Source of the DNA: Marivibrio halodurans
GTDB lineage: Bacteria > Pseudomonadota > Alphaproteobacteria > UBA8366 > Aestuariispiraceae
Assembly (NCBI RefSeq): GCF_017963645.1
Contig: NZ_JAGMWN010000003.1
Span: forward strand, 248,001 to 312,000
Length of the DNA stretch: 64,000 nt
Direction: 5' to 3'
Part shown: one piece after another, positions 8,953 to 18,500 of the stretch
Layout of the letters: each line of letters opens with the position of its first letter
Numbering within the stretch: position 1 is the first letter of the stretch
The notes under the pieces: model-generated
Databases searched by the model: none
What the model was told of the DNA's origin: nothing
What the model saw: the letters and a program-made list of their open reading frames with translations, nothing else
Position numbers and translations under genes: made by a program

Positions 8953-8989
8953 ATCGGCGCGACCGGGCGGAACCGTCACGTCACCCTGA

Positions 8990-9502
8990 TTAGCGCATCC
9001 CCTGCAAGGCCCGCAACAGGTCGGATTTGCGCTTCGCCTTGCCCCGGCCGCCGCGTGCCGGACCGTCGCCGTTCGCCCCGTCTCCATCCTCGCCTCCCGG
9101 CGCGGCGCGGCCAGCGGTCGACAGCGCGGTCGAGCGCCCGGCCTTACCGCCGGCACCCTGCTGGGCGTGAGGTCGGGTATTGGTGATCCCGGCTTCGAGC
9201 CGATCAGCCGCCTCCTCCCCGCGCTTGGTCAGGAAGACCAGATCATCCTTCAGCGCCTCGGCCTTATCGACCGCCTGCTTGACGGAGGCGATGTTCTCCC
9301 GCGCGCCGCGCTTCAACCCGTCGAGCGCGGCCTCCGCGCGGTCGGTCGAGCGGGCGAAATCCTCAAGCAACCCCTTCAACTCCTCGCGGCTCTTGCGCAG
9401 CGCGGAGAGTTGCCGGTTGAGCCGGAAGCCATACCAGATGACCGCCGCGAGCAGACAGGCGAGCACCACGTCCAGAACCAGGGAGAGGACATAAGGCTCC
9501 AT
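8990..9502 (-). CDS. DUF6468 membrane-anchored coiled-coil protein of the flagellar cluster
   Basis: A 170-residue protein starting MEPYVLSLVLDVVLA. The start is preceded by an AGGAGG about 13 bp away; an upstream ATG gives an unlikely leader. A single membrane segment (about 5-25) is followed by a charged helical, coiled-coil region (30-110) and a Gly/Arg-rich tail ending LLRALQGMR. This matches the DUF6468 family found beside fliM and motE in alphaproteobacterial flagellar loci. The function is undefined; the topology suggests an inner-membrane protein with a cytoplasmic tail near the switch complex. Confidence 0.8.
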   Translation of the reverse strand: MEPYVLSLVLDVVLACLLAAVIWYGFRLNRQLSALRKSREELKGLLEDFARSTDRAEAALDGLKRGARENIASVKQAVDKAEALKDDLVFLTKRGEEAADRLEAGITNTRPHAQQGAGGKAGRSTALSTAGRAAPGGEDGDGANGDGPARGGRGKAKRKSDLLRALQGMR

Positions 9503-9679
9503 CGGCTTGGTGTTTCCTCCTCGCGGCGGTCGAATCCCGCAATGGCCTCGGCCCCCCACTCCCCCGGAGCCCCGTACACCACACGCGTCCTAAAATACGC
9601 CGCCTGTCAAGTCCGCACAACTCAAGTCCCGCCCGGAACGCCGCACGAAAGATGTCCCGAGGCGCGTGCGGCGTCGCGT

Positions 9680-10789
9680 CTACTGCTCGCCCTCGACCCG
9701 CTTGTCGATCCTGACCGCGATGCGATTGCTCTTGCGGCCCATCGTACCGACGAACATCGGCACCTCCCCGCATCGCAGTTCCACCGGGCTCTCCGGCGTC
9801 GCCTGAAGCGGCAGGAAGGTTCCCTTCTTCCACTCCAGCACCTCGCCGAGGGAACTCGACACCTCGTCCAGCACCACCTCGATATCGACGTCGGTATACC
9901 AGAGTTCTGTCGCCAAGTGGTTTTCCCAGATGGAATCACGGCCGAACTTCTCGCCCATGAACATCTGCAGCAGCAACTCGCGCACCGGCTCCAGCGTCGC
10001 ATAGGGCAACAGCAGTTCGAGCCGACCGCCGCGATCCTCCATATCGATTCGCAAGCGCGCCAGGATCGCCGCGTTGGCCGGCCGCGCGATGGTGGCGAAG
10101 CGCGGATTGGTCTCCAACCGGTCGAAGCGCATGGTCACCGAGGACAGCGGGTCGAAGGCCGCCGACAGGTCGGCCAGCACCACATTGATCATGCGCTCCA
10201 CCAGATTGCGCTCGATCGTGGTGTAGGGCCGCCCCTCGATACGCATCGCGGCCGTGCCGCGCCGGCCGCCGAGCAGCACGTCGACAATCGAATAGATCAG
10301 CGAGCTATCGATCGTGACCAACCCATAATTGTCCCATTCCTCCGCCTTGAAGACGGTCAGCATCGCCGGCAGGGGAATGGAGTTGAGATAGTCGCCGAAG
10401 CGGATCGAGGTAATGTTGTCGAGGCTGACCTCGACATTGTCCGAGGTGAAATTACGCAGGCTTGTCGACATCATGCGCACGAGGCGGTCATAGACCACCT
10501 CCAGCATCGGCAGGCGTTCATAGGACACCATCCCGGAATCGATGATCGCCTCGATCCCGGAACGCTGTTCGTCGGAATCGCCGCCCTCCTGAAACCCCAG
10601 AAGACTGTCGATCTCGTCCTGATTCAGGACGCGGGCCGTACCCCCGCCGCCGTCACCATCCTCGGCCATGGCGGCCCATTCGGCCGCCAGATCGTCCGCG
10701 CCCTCGCCGCCGTCGGCACCGCCGCCGACATCCTCGTCGGCCATGGCGCCCCATTCCTCGGCCATCTTGTCCTGATCGTCGTCAGCCAT
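9680..10789 (-). CDS. fliM: Flagellar motor switch protein FliM
   Basis: A 369-residue C-ring protein; the start chosen is MADDDQDKMAEEW. The CheY-binding motif LNQDEIDSLLGF is at 56-66, followed by the CheC-like middle domain and a C-terminal SpoA domain (VELRCGEVPMFVGTMGRKSNRIAVRI). Ahead of the CheY motif are two copies of an acidic Trp motif, AEEWGAMADED (10-20) and AAEWAAMAEDG (35-45), an extension not found in enteric FliM. FliM transmits CheY-P binding to rotation reversal. It follows fliL by about 155 bp on the same strand. Confidence 0.97.
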   Translation of the reverse strand: MADDDQDKMAEEWGAMADEDVGGGADGGEGADDLAAEWAAMAEDGDGGGGTARVLNQDEIDSLLGFQEGGDSDEQRSGIEAIIDSGMVSYERLPMLEVVYDRLVRMMSTSLRNFTSDNVEVSLDNITSIRFGDYLNSIPLPAMLTVFKAEEWDNYGLVTIDSSLIYSIVDVLLGGRRGTAAMRIEGRPYTTIERNLVERMINVVLADLSAAFDPLSSVTMRFDRLETNPRFATIARPANAAILARLRIDMEDRGGRLELLLPYATLEPVRELLLQMFMGEKFGRDSIWENHLATELWYTDVDIEVVLDEVSSSLGEVLEWKKGTFLPLQATPESPVELRCGEVPMFVGTMGRKSNRIAVRIDKRVEGEQ

Positions 10790-10944
10790 CGCGTCGGATC
10801 CGTCTCGTCGCCCGGCCGCGCCCCGTTCCGAACGAACGGTTCGCGCCGGACACACCTATCCCTCTAGACGACACATCAAGCAAGATCGGGGCCAAGAGCC
10901 CCGGCTTCAAGCCCACCCTACCATCCAACCGGCCCCTCTTCCGC

Positions 10945-11463
10945 CTACTGAATCAACATGTCGGTGAAGAGCACTTCCTTCACCTTGACCGGATTGGCCG
11001 CCTGATTGACCCGGGTCAGGAGTTCCTCCCGGATGCGATAGATGCCTTGACTGCCCTCCATCTCCTCCACCCGGAGTTCGCGCAGGAACACCTGGAAATT
11101 ATCGATGATGCGCGGCATCACGGCACGCACCCGCTCCTCGTCCTCGGCCTTCTCCAGTTCGAGCGTGAGTTGAAGCTTCAGATAGCGCGCCTTGCTGCCG
11201 GCCGAGCGAAGGGTGACCGTCATCTCATCGAGCGGCACGAACACGCCCGGCCCCGACGGTGCCTCCTCCTCGTTCGGCGCCTCCTCCTCGGCGACGTGCT
11301 CCTCCGAGGCGCCGGGATTCAGGATCGGGTCCAACAGGCCGGACATATAGACACCGGCCCCGGCACCGGCCAGGACCAGAAGCGGCAAGAGGATAAAAAG
11401 GACGAGCTTCTTACCGCTGACCTTCTTGCCGCCGCCGATATCCTCGTCATCCTCGTCCGCCAT
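10945..11463 (-). CDS. fliL: Flagellar basal body-associated protein FliL
   Basis: A 172-residue membrane protein with an acidic cytoplasmic tail (MADEDDEDIGGG), one membrane segment at about 19-42, an acidic periplasmic linker, and the FliL domain from about 75 (KARYLKLQLTLEL, then a LRVEEMEGSQGIYRIREELLTRVN segment and a final VKEVLFTDMLIQ). FliL rings surround stator units and support torque or stator retention. It is the first gene of the minus-strand motor cluster and is divergent from flgF. Confidence 0.95.
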   Translation of the reverse strand: MADEDDEDIGGGKKVSGKKLVLFILLPLLVLAGAGAGVYMSGLLDPILNPGASEEHVAEEEAPNEEEAPSGPGVFVPLDEMTVTLRSAGSKARYLKLQLTLELEKAEDEERVRAVMPRIIDNFQVFLRELRVEEMEGSQGIYRIREELLTRVNQAANPVKVKEVLFTDMLIQ

Positions 11464-11650
11464 CTATCCGTTCCCGTCCCCGGTTGAAGCCCGATGAACC
11501 ATGCACCGGTCCACGCAAGCCGGAATGGTATCCATTCAGCCTAGGCGCCCGGCCTTACCGTCCGGTAAAGAGCCGTCATCATCCCACAGGCCTAGCGGGA
11601 GTATAGGGATGTCGCGGCGCCAGGAAAATGGGGGCTCACGCACCATGTTT

Positions 11651-11685
11651 CCGGCTATCCCGGCAGCATCTGCCGGGATAGCCGG
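11651..11685. promoter_or_regulatory. 16-bp perfect palindrome, possible enhancer site
   Basis: Arms CCGGCTATCCCGGCAG and its exact complement are separated by CAT. No T-run follows on either strand, so it is not an intrinsic terminator. It lies about 120 bp upstream of the flgF sigma-54-type promoter, the usual distance for an enhancer-binding protein such as FlbD. The enhancer role is inference. Confidence 0.6.
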
Positions 11686-11787
11686 GGGCCAAGGCCGCGA
11701 AACGGCACCACGCCGCCGCGCCCCGATGCGCCACCCGGCACCCCGGACACCAGCGAAAACCCTGACTTCCCAAGACTTGGCACGACT

Positions 11788-11803
11788 TGGCACGGCGTTT
11801 GCC
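11788..11803 (+). promoter_or_regulatory. Sigma-54-type promoter of flgF operon
   Basis: TGGCACG-N4-TTGCC, with the invariant GG (11789-11790) and GC (11801-11802) separated by exactly 10 bp. It lies 92 bp upstream of flgF on the coding strand. A second ACTTGGCACG copy directly precedes it (from 11775) but has no matching -12 GC. Confidence 0.85.
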
Positions 11804-11894
11804 AGCATGTCCCGAGGAGAGAGACAGGTCGACCAATGGGTGTGGAGAGCCCCGGCCGGCCTGGTCAATGGAGAAGGGAGGCACGATCGCCGCC

Positions 11895-12617
11895 ATGGAG
11901 AACGCCCTCTATATCGGGTTGTCCCGACAAACCGCGTTGCGTCGCGAGATGGACGTCATCGCGAACAACATCGCGAATGCCAACACGCCGGCCTTCAAGG
12001 CCGAGAAGATGATCTTCCAGGAATTCCTGTCGAAGCCCGGCGACCGCGAGCGTATCTCGCTCGTCCAGGATTTCGGGCAGGCTCGGGACCTGAGCGAGGG
12101 ACCGGCGGAGCCCACCGGGAACCCCTTGGACGTCGCCATTCACGGCGACGGGTACTTCACGGTCGATACCCCGCTCGGCGAACGGTACACGCGCCACGGT
12201 CGCTTCCAGCTCGACGCGACCGGACAACTCGTGACGAGCGCGGGCCATGCCGTGCAGGGCCAGGCCGGGCCGATCAACATCCCGACCGACGGCGGCCCGA
12301 TCTCGATCGCCGCGGACGGCACGGTCTCCAACGACAACGGTGTGCTCGGCGTCCTGCAACTCGTCACCTTCGATGACCAGCAAGCCCTCAAGCGCGCGGC
12401 CAACGGCCTTTACAGCGCCGAGGACCAGAACCCTCAACCGGTCGACAACCCGACCATGTCCCAAGGGATGATCGAGGGTTCGAACGTCGAATCGATCGTC
12501 GAGATGACCCGGATGATGACGGTCTCCCGCAAGTATCAGAGCCTCGGGCGCTTCCTCGAGAAGGAGGACGAGCGCCTGACCCAGATGATCACAACGCTCG
12601 GCAAGCGGCCCAGCTAA
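11895..12617 (+). CDS. flgF: Flagellar basal-body rod protein FlgF
   Basis: A 240-residue proximal rod protein. The start MENALYIGLSRQ is the normal FlgF start, with GGGAGG about 14 bp upstream. The N-terminal rod motif MDVIANNIANANTPAFKAE (about 19-37) and the C-terminal helix MTRMMTVSRKYQSLGRFLE are both present, and are the coiled-coil ends shared by axial proteins. It is exported by the flagellar type III system, without a signal peptide. First gene of flgF-flgG-flgA-flgH, under a sigma-54-type promoter. Confidence 0.96.
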   Translation: MENALYIGLSRQTALRREMDVIANNIANANTPAFKAEKMIFQEFLSKPGDRERISLVQDFGQARDLSEGPAEPTGNPLDVAIHGDGYFTVDTPLGERYTRHGRFQLDATGQLVTSAGHAVQGQAGPINIPTDGGPISIAADGTVSNDNGVLGVLQLVTFDDQQALKRAANGLYSAEDQNPQPVDNPTMSQGMIEGSNVESIVEMTRMMTVSRKYQSLGRFLEKEDERLTQMITTLGKRPS

Positions 12618-12663
12618 CCGCCCGCACGGCCTGGAGCGCGGCATCGAATGAAGGAGTAGGACG

Positions 12664-13449
12664 ATGCGATCCTTGAGTATCGGCTCGACGGGCATGCTGG
12701 CGCAGCAGCTCAATGTCGAGGTTATCTCGAACAACATCGCCAACATGAACACCACCGCCTATCAACGCCGGCGGGCGGAGTTCCAGGATCTTCTCTATCA
12801 GAACCAGCGCCGGGTCGGCGCGGAAAGCTCGGACGCGGCGACGATCGTGCCGGCGGGTGTTCAGGTCGGCCTCGGCGTGAAGACGGCGGCGGTCTACCGG
12901 ATCACCGAACAGGGCAATCTGACCCTGACGGAAAATCCGCTGGACCTCGCGATCAACGGCAAGGGCTATTTCCAGATCACGCTTCCCAACGGCGAGACGG
13001 CCTATTCCCGCGCGGGTGCCTTCCAGCTCGACGGCCAGGGCGACATCGTCACGGTCGATGGGTACACGGTCCAGCCCGGGATCACGGTACCGAACGACGC
13101 GATCGACATCACGATCAACGCCAGCGGCCAGGTCTTCGCCTCGATCGAAGGACAGGTGGCGCAACAGAATCTGGGTCAGTTGGAGCTCTCGCGCTTTCCC
13201 AACGAGGCCGGGCTGCTCGCCGTCGGCGATAATCTGTTCCTGGAGACGCCGGCCTCCGGCGCGGCCCAGACGGCCGTGCCCGGAACGGAGGGCTATGGGG
13301 CCATCCAGCAGGGCTTCCTGGAAACCTCGAACGTCAATGTGGTCGAGGAAATCACCAACCTGATCACGGCCCAGCGCGCCTACGAAATGAACTCCAAGGT
13401 GATCGAGACGTCCGACCAGATGATGGCGACGATGACGAACCTGCGATGA
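12664..13449 (+). CDS. flgG: Flagellar distal rod protein FlgG
   Basis: A 261-residue distal rod protein starting MRSLSIGSTGMLAQQ, preceded by AAGGAG. It has the ANMNTTAYQRRRAEFQDLLYQ N-terminal rod motif, the DLAINGKGYFQITLPNGETAY segment and a C-terminal EMNSKVIETSDQMMATMTNLR helix. The length equals the family norm, about 260. It lies 46 bp after flgF and 40 bp before flgA. Confidence 0.98.
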   Translation: MRSLSIGSTGMLAQQLNVEVISNNIANMNTTAYQRRRAEFQDLLYQNQRRVGAESSDAATIVPAGVQVGLGVKTAAVYRITEQGNLTLTENPLDLAINGKGYFQITLPNGETAYSRAGAFQLDGQGDIVTVDGYTVQPGITVPNDAIDITINASGQVFASIEGQVAQQNLGQLELSRFPNEAGLLAVGDNLFLETPASGAAQTAVPGTEGYGAIQQGFLETSNVNVVEEITNLITAQRAYEMNSKVIETSDQMMATMTNLR

Positions 13450-13489
13450 CCGGATGACGGTCGCCGCGCGCGGCCCGGAGGCTTGGACG

Positions 13490-14515
13490 ATGACACGGCT
13501 CAATCTCTTGACCCTGATCTACGCGCTGGTGCTCGCCGGTTTCATGCTGGCGGTGACGGCCCAGGCGCTCCCGGCACTGGCCGCGAGCGCCGGCCCGAAG
13601 AACGGCGAGGAGCCGAAGGCGCCGGCGGCCCTCGTCGGGTCCTCGCTGGAGGCGACGGGCGAGTTCGTCACCCTCGGCGATATCTTCACCAATGCCGGGC
13701 GCTATGCCGACCGCAATGTCGCGCGCACGCCGCAACCGGGCGAGACGCTGGTCATGGAGGCCGTCTGGCTGTGGCGGTTGGCGCGCGGATACGGCGTCGA
13801 CTGGCGCCCGACCAGCACGCTGGACACCGTCACCGTGACCCGGCCGAGCCGCACGGTCTCGACGGACGAGCTGCGTGATCTGGTGCGCGCGGAACTGTTC
13901 AAGCGCACGGGCGAGGATGATCTGATCGCGATCGATCTCGACGACGAGGAGGCCCGCCTCGCCCTCAACCGCGACGCGGTCGGCGAACCGCGCGTCAAGA
14001 CCTTCGCCCTGGACCAAAAGTCCGGACGCTTCACCGCCGTGATCCAGGGGCCGGCCTCCGACGCCCAGCGTCAGGTGACGATCGCCGGGCGCGCGGTGCC
14101 GCAGATCGAGGTCTCGGTCCCGGTCGACCGCATCGCCAGCGGGCATATCCTGCGCGATAGCGATCTGGAAACGGTGCGCCTGCCGGCCGCTCGCGTTAGC
14201 CGAACCGCGCTCGTCCACGCGGCCGACATGGTCGGGCAGGAGGCGACCCGCACGTTGAGCGCGGGCCAGCCGATCGCCAATGCCAGCCTTCGCCCGCCCG
14301 AACTGGTCCGGCGCGACGCGCGTGTCACGATCACGCTGGAGACCGAGAATATGCGCCTCACCGCCATCGGCCGCGCCATGCAGAGCGGCGCCGAAGGCGA
14401 GGTGGTGCGCGTCCAGAACCTGCAGAGCCGGATCACGATCGATGCGGTCGTCACCGGCGAGAACCGCGTGCGCGCCGAATTACCGGCCCGGCTCGCCGCC
14501 AATGGAGATATGTGA
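13490..14515 (+). CDS. flgA: P-ring assembly chaperone FlgA
   Basis: A 341-residue periplasmic chaperone that assists FlgI polymerisation around the rod. The start MTRLNLLTLIYA has a GGAGG 8 bp upstream. It has a signal peptide (about 1-30) and the SAF/FlgA C-terminal domain, with VPVDRIASGHILRDSDLE and a TLSAGQPIANASLRPPELVRR stretch followed by the VRVQNLQSRITIDAVV closing motif. It is longer than enteric FlgA (about 220), as is usual in alphaproteobacteria. Its stop overlaps the flgH start (TGATG). Confidence 0.93.
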   Translation: MTRLNLLTLIYALVLAGFMLAVTAQALPALAASAGPKNGEEPKAPAALVGSSLEATGEFVTLGDIFTNAGRYADRNVARTPQPGETLVMEAVWLWRLARGYGVDWRPTSTLDTVTVTRPSRTVSTDELRDLVRAELFKRTGEDDLIAIDLDDEEARLALNRDAVGEPRVKTFALDQKSGRFTAVIQGPASDAQRQVTIAGRAVPQIEVSVPVDRIASGHILRDSDLETVRLPAARVSRTALVHAADMVGQEATRTLSAGQPIANASLRPPELVRRDARVTITLETENMRLTAIGRAMQSGAEGEVVRVQNLQSRITIDAVVTGENRVRAELPARLAANGDM

Positions 14516-15324
14516 TGAAGGCATATTCCCACACCGTCCCCCCTTCCGGTGCCCGTTCCACATGGCACGCCACGCTGCGCGGCACCGTCGGACGCGCCGC
14601 GCTGATCGGGACCCTCGCGCTCTCGCTCGGCGCCTGCAACACGCTCCAGCGCATGAGCCAGGTCGGCGATGAACCGCCCTTGGCGGGGATCGAGAACCCG
14701 ACGCATCAGCCGGGATATAAGCCGATCAGCATGCCGATGCCGGAACCGCGTACCGCCAACCGGGAGCCCAACTCCCTCTGGCGCGCCGGCAGCCGGGCCT
14801 TCTTCAAGGATTTGCGGGCGAGCCAGGTCGGCGACATCGTCACCATCGTGATCGAGATCGACGAGCAGGCCGAGCTATCGAACAACACCACGCGAACCCG
14901 CGACACCTCGGAAAGCGTCGGGATCGACGCGCTCCTGGGTTATGAGGACGCGATCGGTACCGTCCTGCCGGAAGCCGCCAATCCGGGGAGCCTTCTCGGC
15001 TTCGGTGGCGAGACCAACAACACGGGCGGCGGCACGATCGACCGCGAGGAACAGATCGAACTCCAGATCGCCGCCGTCGTCAGTCAGGTCCTGCCGAACG
15101 GCAATCTGGTGCTGCATGGCCGGCAGGAGACCCGGGTCAATTTCGAGGTTCGCGAGCTTCAAATCGCCGGCATCATCCGCCCGCAGGACATCACCAACCA
15201 GAACACGGTTTCCTATGAGCAGATCGCGGAGGCGCGTCTGTCCTATGGCGGTCGCGGCCACATCACCGACTTCAATCAGCCACGCTGGGGCACCCAGTTG
15301 GTGGACGTGATCATGCCGTTTTAA
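14515..15324 (+). CDS. flgH: Flagellar L-ring lipoprotein FlgH
   Basis: A 269-residue outer-membrane lipoprotein that forms the L-ring. The ATG at 14515 overlaps the flgA stop; a GTG three bases upstream is an alternative. The signal peptide ends in the lipobox LSLGAC with acylated C41. FlgH motifs are clear: SLWRAGSRAFFKDLRASQVGDIVTI, then LPNGNLVLHGRQE and a final GRGHITDFNQPRWGTQLVD. Last gene of the operon, followed by an intrinsic terminator. Confidence 0.96.
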   Translation: MKAYSHTVPPSGARSTWHATLRGTVGRAALIGTLALSLGACNTLQRMSQVGDEPPLAGIENPTHQPGYKPISMPMPEPRTANREPNSLWRAGSRAFFKDLRASQVGDIVTIVIEIDEQAELSNNTTRTRDTSESVGIDALLGYEDAIGTVLPEAANPGSLLGFGGETNNTGGGTIDREEQIELQIAAVVSQVLPNGNLVLHGRQETRVNFEVRELQIAGIIRPQDITNQNTVSYEQIAEARLSYGGRGHITDFNQPRWGTQLVDVIMPF

Positions 15325-15442
15325 ACGGCCGTTCGCCGGCCGGCCCGGCCGACGACGACCGACGACGACCAAGGGATTCGATTCACGCGCACGCCCCTCT
15401 CTCCTCTCCTTCTCTCCAATGGGCTCGCGTGGATCGTTTGCG

Positions 15443-15482
15443 GGGCCCGGCGATCTCTCCAATCGCCGGGCCCTACTTTTTC
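15443..15482 (+). terminator. Intrinsic terminator of flgFGAH operon
   Basis: A 12-bp perfect stem (GGGCCCGGCGAT and its complement), a 7-nt loop and then TACTTTTT. It lies about 120 bp after flgH. The minus-strand AsmA-like gene ends about 70 bp further on. Confidence 0.9.
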
Positions 15483-15554
15483 CCGACACAGCTTTTCCAC
15501 CATCACCGATCGGCATCGACATCATCACCGACGCGGCATCCCGGACGGGCCCGG

Positions 15555-18500
15555 TCAATTTCCCTGCCGCAATTCAGCCCCCGGCGCATCGGGATCACCC
15601 GGGTTCGGCGCGCCGAACAGCCGCCGGGTGAACCCGGGCGCCAACACCGATAGCGGATTGACCGAGACGGCCGGGTCCTCGACCGGCCCCTCGACGCCGA
15701 AATTCGCTGCGAACAAGCCCTCGCCCCCGGCGGTCAGGATATCGCCCAGGATCGGGATCGCCCCGATTACCCGGCTGATCGAATACATCGGCGCTGCCGT
15801 GCCCTGCAGCGTCACGTAATCGCGCGCGAGGTCGATCTCGCCCTCCGCCGTCAAACCCAGCGCGGAGCCGTAGGCGCGAGCCTCGCCGATCGACAGCCGG
15901 TCGTCCTGATAGCTGAAATCGGCCTCCATCCGCTCGAACGGCAGGCCGGATTGGGTCAAGGCCGACTGGATTCCCGTCAGCGTCATGAATTCCAGCAACT
16001 TCGCCAGAACCGGCGCCTCCTGCAGCGTGAAGTTCTCCACCGTCGCATGACCCGTCATGGGCGCGTCGGGTGCCTCCCGCGTCCCTTCGACGCGCAAGGC
16101 CCCGCCGCTGATCCGTGTCGTCCAGTCGAGGGTGGAGAGCGCGCCGCCGGCATTGTCCGAGACGATCGACAGGCGCCGCACCGCCCCCTCGCCGGGTCCG
16201 TAGTCCAGGCTTAGGCTGCCCCCTTCGGGAATCCCGCCTTTCAGGTGCAACGCCTCGATATCCGTGCCGTCGTGCCGCATGGAAAGATCGAGATTCTCCA
16301 TCGCGCGCCCCCGGTCGTCGACGACGCGGTCGAAGCGCGCGGTCAGGTCGAAGGGCGGGCCCGGCTCCTCATCCTCCTCCGCCGTTCCGGTTGCCGTCGC
16401 GGGTGGCTCGGCTTCAGGCGTTTCGATTTCGGGGGGTGGGGCCTCGTCCTCTTCCCCCAACACACCGGAGATATCCACCGACGTCCCCTCCAGCGAGACA
16501 GTGTATCGCCCCGCGGGGTCCCGATCGATACGGCCGGAGACATAGTGTGGTCCATAGGCCAGCCGTTCAATTCGCGCTTGGCGGATGGCGGTGAAATCCG
16601 GCGGCAGAACCAGCGAGCCCTCCGCCATCATGCCGCCCTCCGGCCCCTCGGCGGCAAAGCGCAGGAAGGGCACGGAAACATCGCCCCTGACGGGAAACAC
16701 CGCCTCGACATCCAAGGAAGCGGCGCGCCCGGCGGGCTTCGACCAGCTGAGCGGGGCGAGCGCGACGGCGGCCTCGCCAAGATCGGCGGCGAGACTCACC
16801 CGACGCTCCCCCGAGCGCGCCACCTTGTAATCGAGCCGCCCGCCGACGGGTCCCGTCACGACATCCGGCAAATCGATCCCAAAGCGGGCCAATTCCGTCA
16901 CATCGGGCCGGGCGTCCAGGGTCATGTGCCGGGTGACCGGCGCATCCGACGCGAAATTCTCCCGCCAGGAGAGAACACCCTCCATTCCGTTCAAGGCGAC
17001 CGTGCCGGAGAGATCGAGCCCACGATTGTCGATCCACAAATCCAGTTTCTCGCCGCGCGCCTCCAAGTCGAGCGCGGGGATCGGCGCGCGCACGTCGTTC
17101 AGGCGCGCGGTCGCGTCGAACGACACCATATCCCCCGTCAATTCATCGATCAGGGGAAAGGCGAACCGCACCGATGTACGCGCCCGCCCATCGATCGTTC
17201 CGGCTTCGAGGCCGAGCGCGTCGACGAACGCGTACGGCTCCGTATCGAGCAGCGCGAGCGCGGAATGAAGCGGGGACCCGACATCCAAGTCGATCGTGAT
17301 TTCCTGGTCCGGCTCCTGGAAGCCGGTAATCTCGATGCGCCCCGTCTCGATCGCGATATCGTCGACCGCGCCGGTGAAAAGATCGATATCGAAGCGATCA
17401 AGATCGTAGCGCGCGCGCCCATCGACCTCCTTCGCCCGGGTCAGGGGGGCGAGATAATCCACCTCGGCGTCACGGAACGCGATCTCTCCTCCGAAGCGTT
17501 CGACCGCATCGAGCGGAAGGGTCTCGGGGTCGATGGCCGCGATCTCCTCCAGCGCGCGGACCTCCGGCAGGTCGAGCGCGATGCCGATCGTCGCCTGATC
17601 CACCTCGGCACGCGGGATATTGGGAATGACCCAGTTCCGCGCGTCGACCGCCAGCGATACCGGCCACAACCCGTCCAGGCGCTCCATCGGCAGGTCGGCG
17701 AGCATCGCGTCCAGTTCGGCCGACAGCCCATCCTCCGGGGACAGGCGCGCCGTCCCGGCGAGGGTCAGGCGCGGCCCGCCCAAATCGATCGACAGATCGC
17801 GCAGGCTGGCCTCGACGCCACCACCCGCCATCCGCTCCAGCCCCAGATCGGCTGTCCCCCCATAGAGGACGAGGCCGTCGGCATAGAGCGAGGGGAGCAC
17901 CAGCACCCCGCTATCGACGGTCAAGCTAACGTTCAACGCCTCCAGTCCGGACTCCCGGTCCAGGCGGAACGTGCCCGCCCCCGCCACCGGCGCGTCGAGC
18001 ATCGAAAGAGGTGCCAGCGCCTGCACCCGACCGGCCAGGCGCGCGGGCTCCAGCCGTTCGATCCGGAACGACCCGTCGATCAAGCGGGTCGGAGCGCCAT
18101 CGGTCGACGTCAAATCATCGAGGGTGATGGAGAACGCGGTCCGCTCGCTCTCCCAGCGCACGCGCGCGCTGAGCGGCCGGGCCATGGAATCGACGCGCAT
18201 CCCAAGGTCGAGCCCGACACGCTCCCCGATCGGAAGCCAATCTCTCGCCTCGGGGAAGAGCCGCGTCGCGATCGCCACAGGCGCCTCGCGCAGCCCGAGC
18301 GTTACATCGAACAGGTCCTCGCCATAGTCATGCGTCACCGTGCCCGAAAGCGTGGCCCGCCCCTCGGGCACGCCGAGGGCCCCGGATATCGAGACCTCCA
18401 GCCCCTCCGCATCGCGCACGATCACGGCGTTGATCGCCTCCCCGCGCCAGGCGCGGCCGCTTTGCCGGTTGTCGAACCAGATCCGCGCATTGGTAAGAAT

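Larger units (their letters stand above)
11464..11894. promoter_or_regulatory. Divergent fliL/flgF control region
   Basis: A 430-bp non-coding region between two flagellar operons. It contains a 16-bp perfect inverted repeat (11651-11685) and a sigma-54-type promoter facing flgF (11788-11803). No fliL promoter was identified on the minus strand. Confidence 0.7.

Noticed and set aside
9575-9620. TTGACA and TATTTT in the gap upstream of the DUF6468 gene as a promoter
   Set aside because: The spacer is about 7 bp, far too short.
10887-10903. CGGGGC...GCCCCG hairpin between fliL and fliM as terminator
   Set aside because: Only 6 bp of stem and a poor T-tract; fliM is probably cotranscribed or separately promoted.
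11775-11791. First TTGGCACG copy as a second sigma-54 promoter
   Set aside because: The position 10 bp after GG is CA and not GC, so there is no -12 element.
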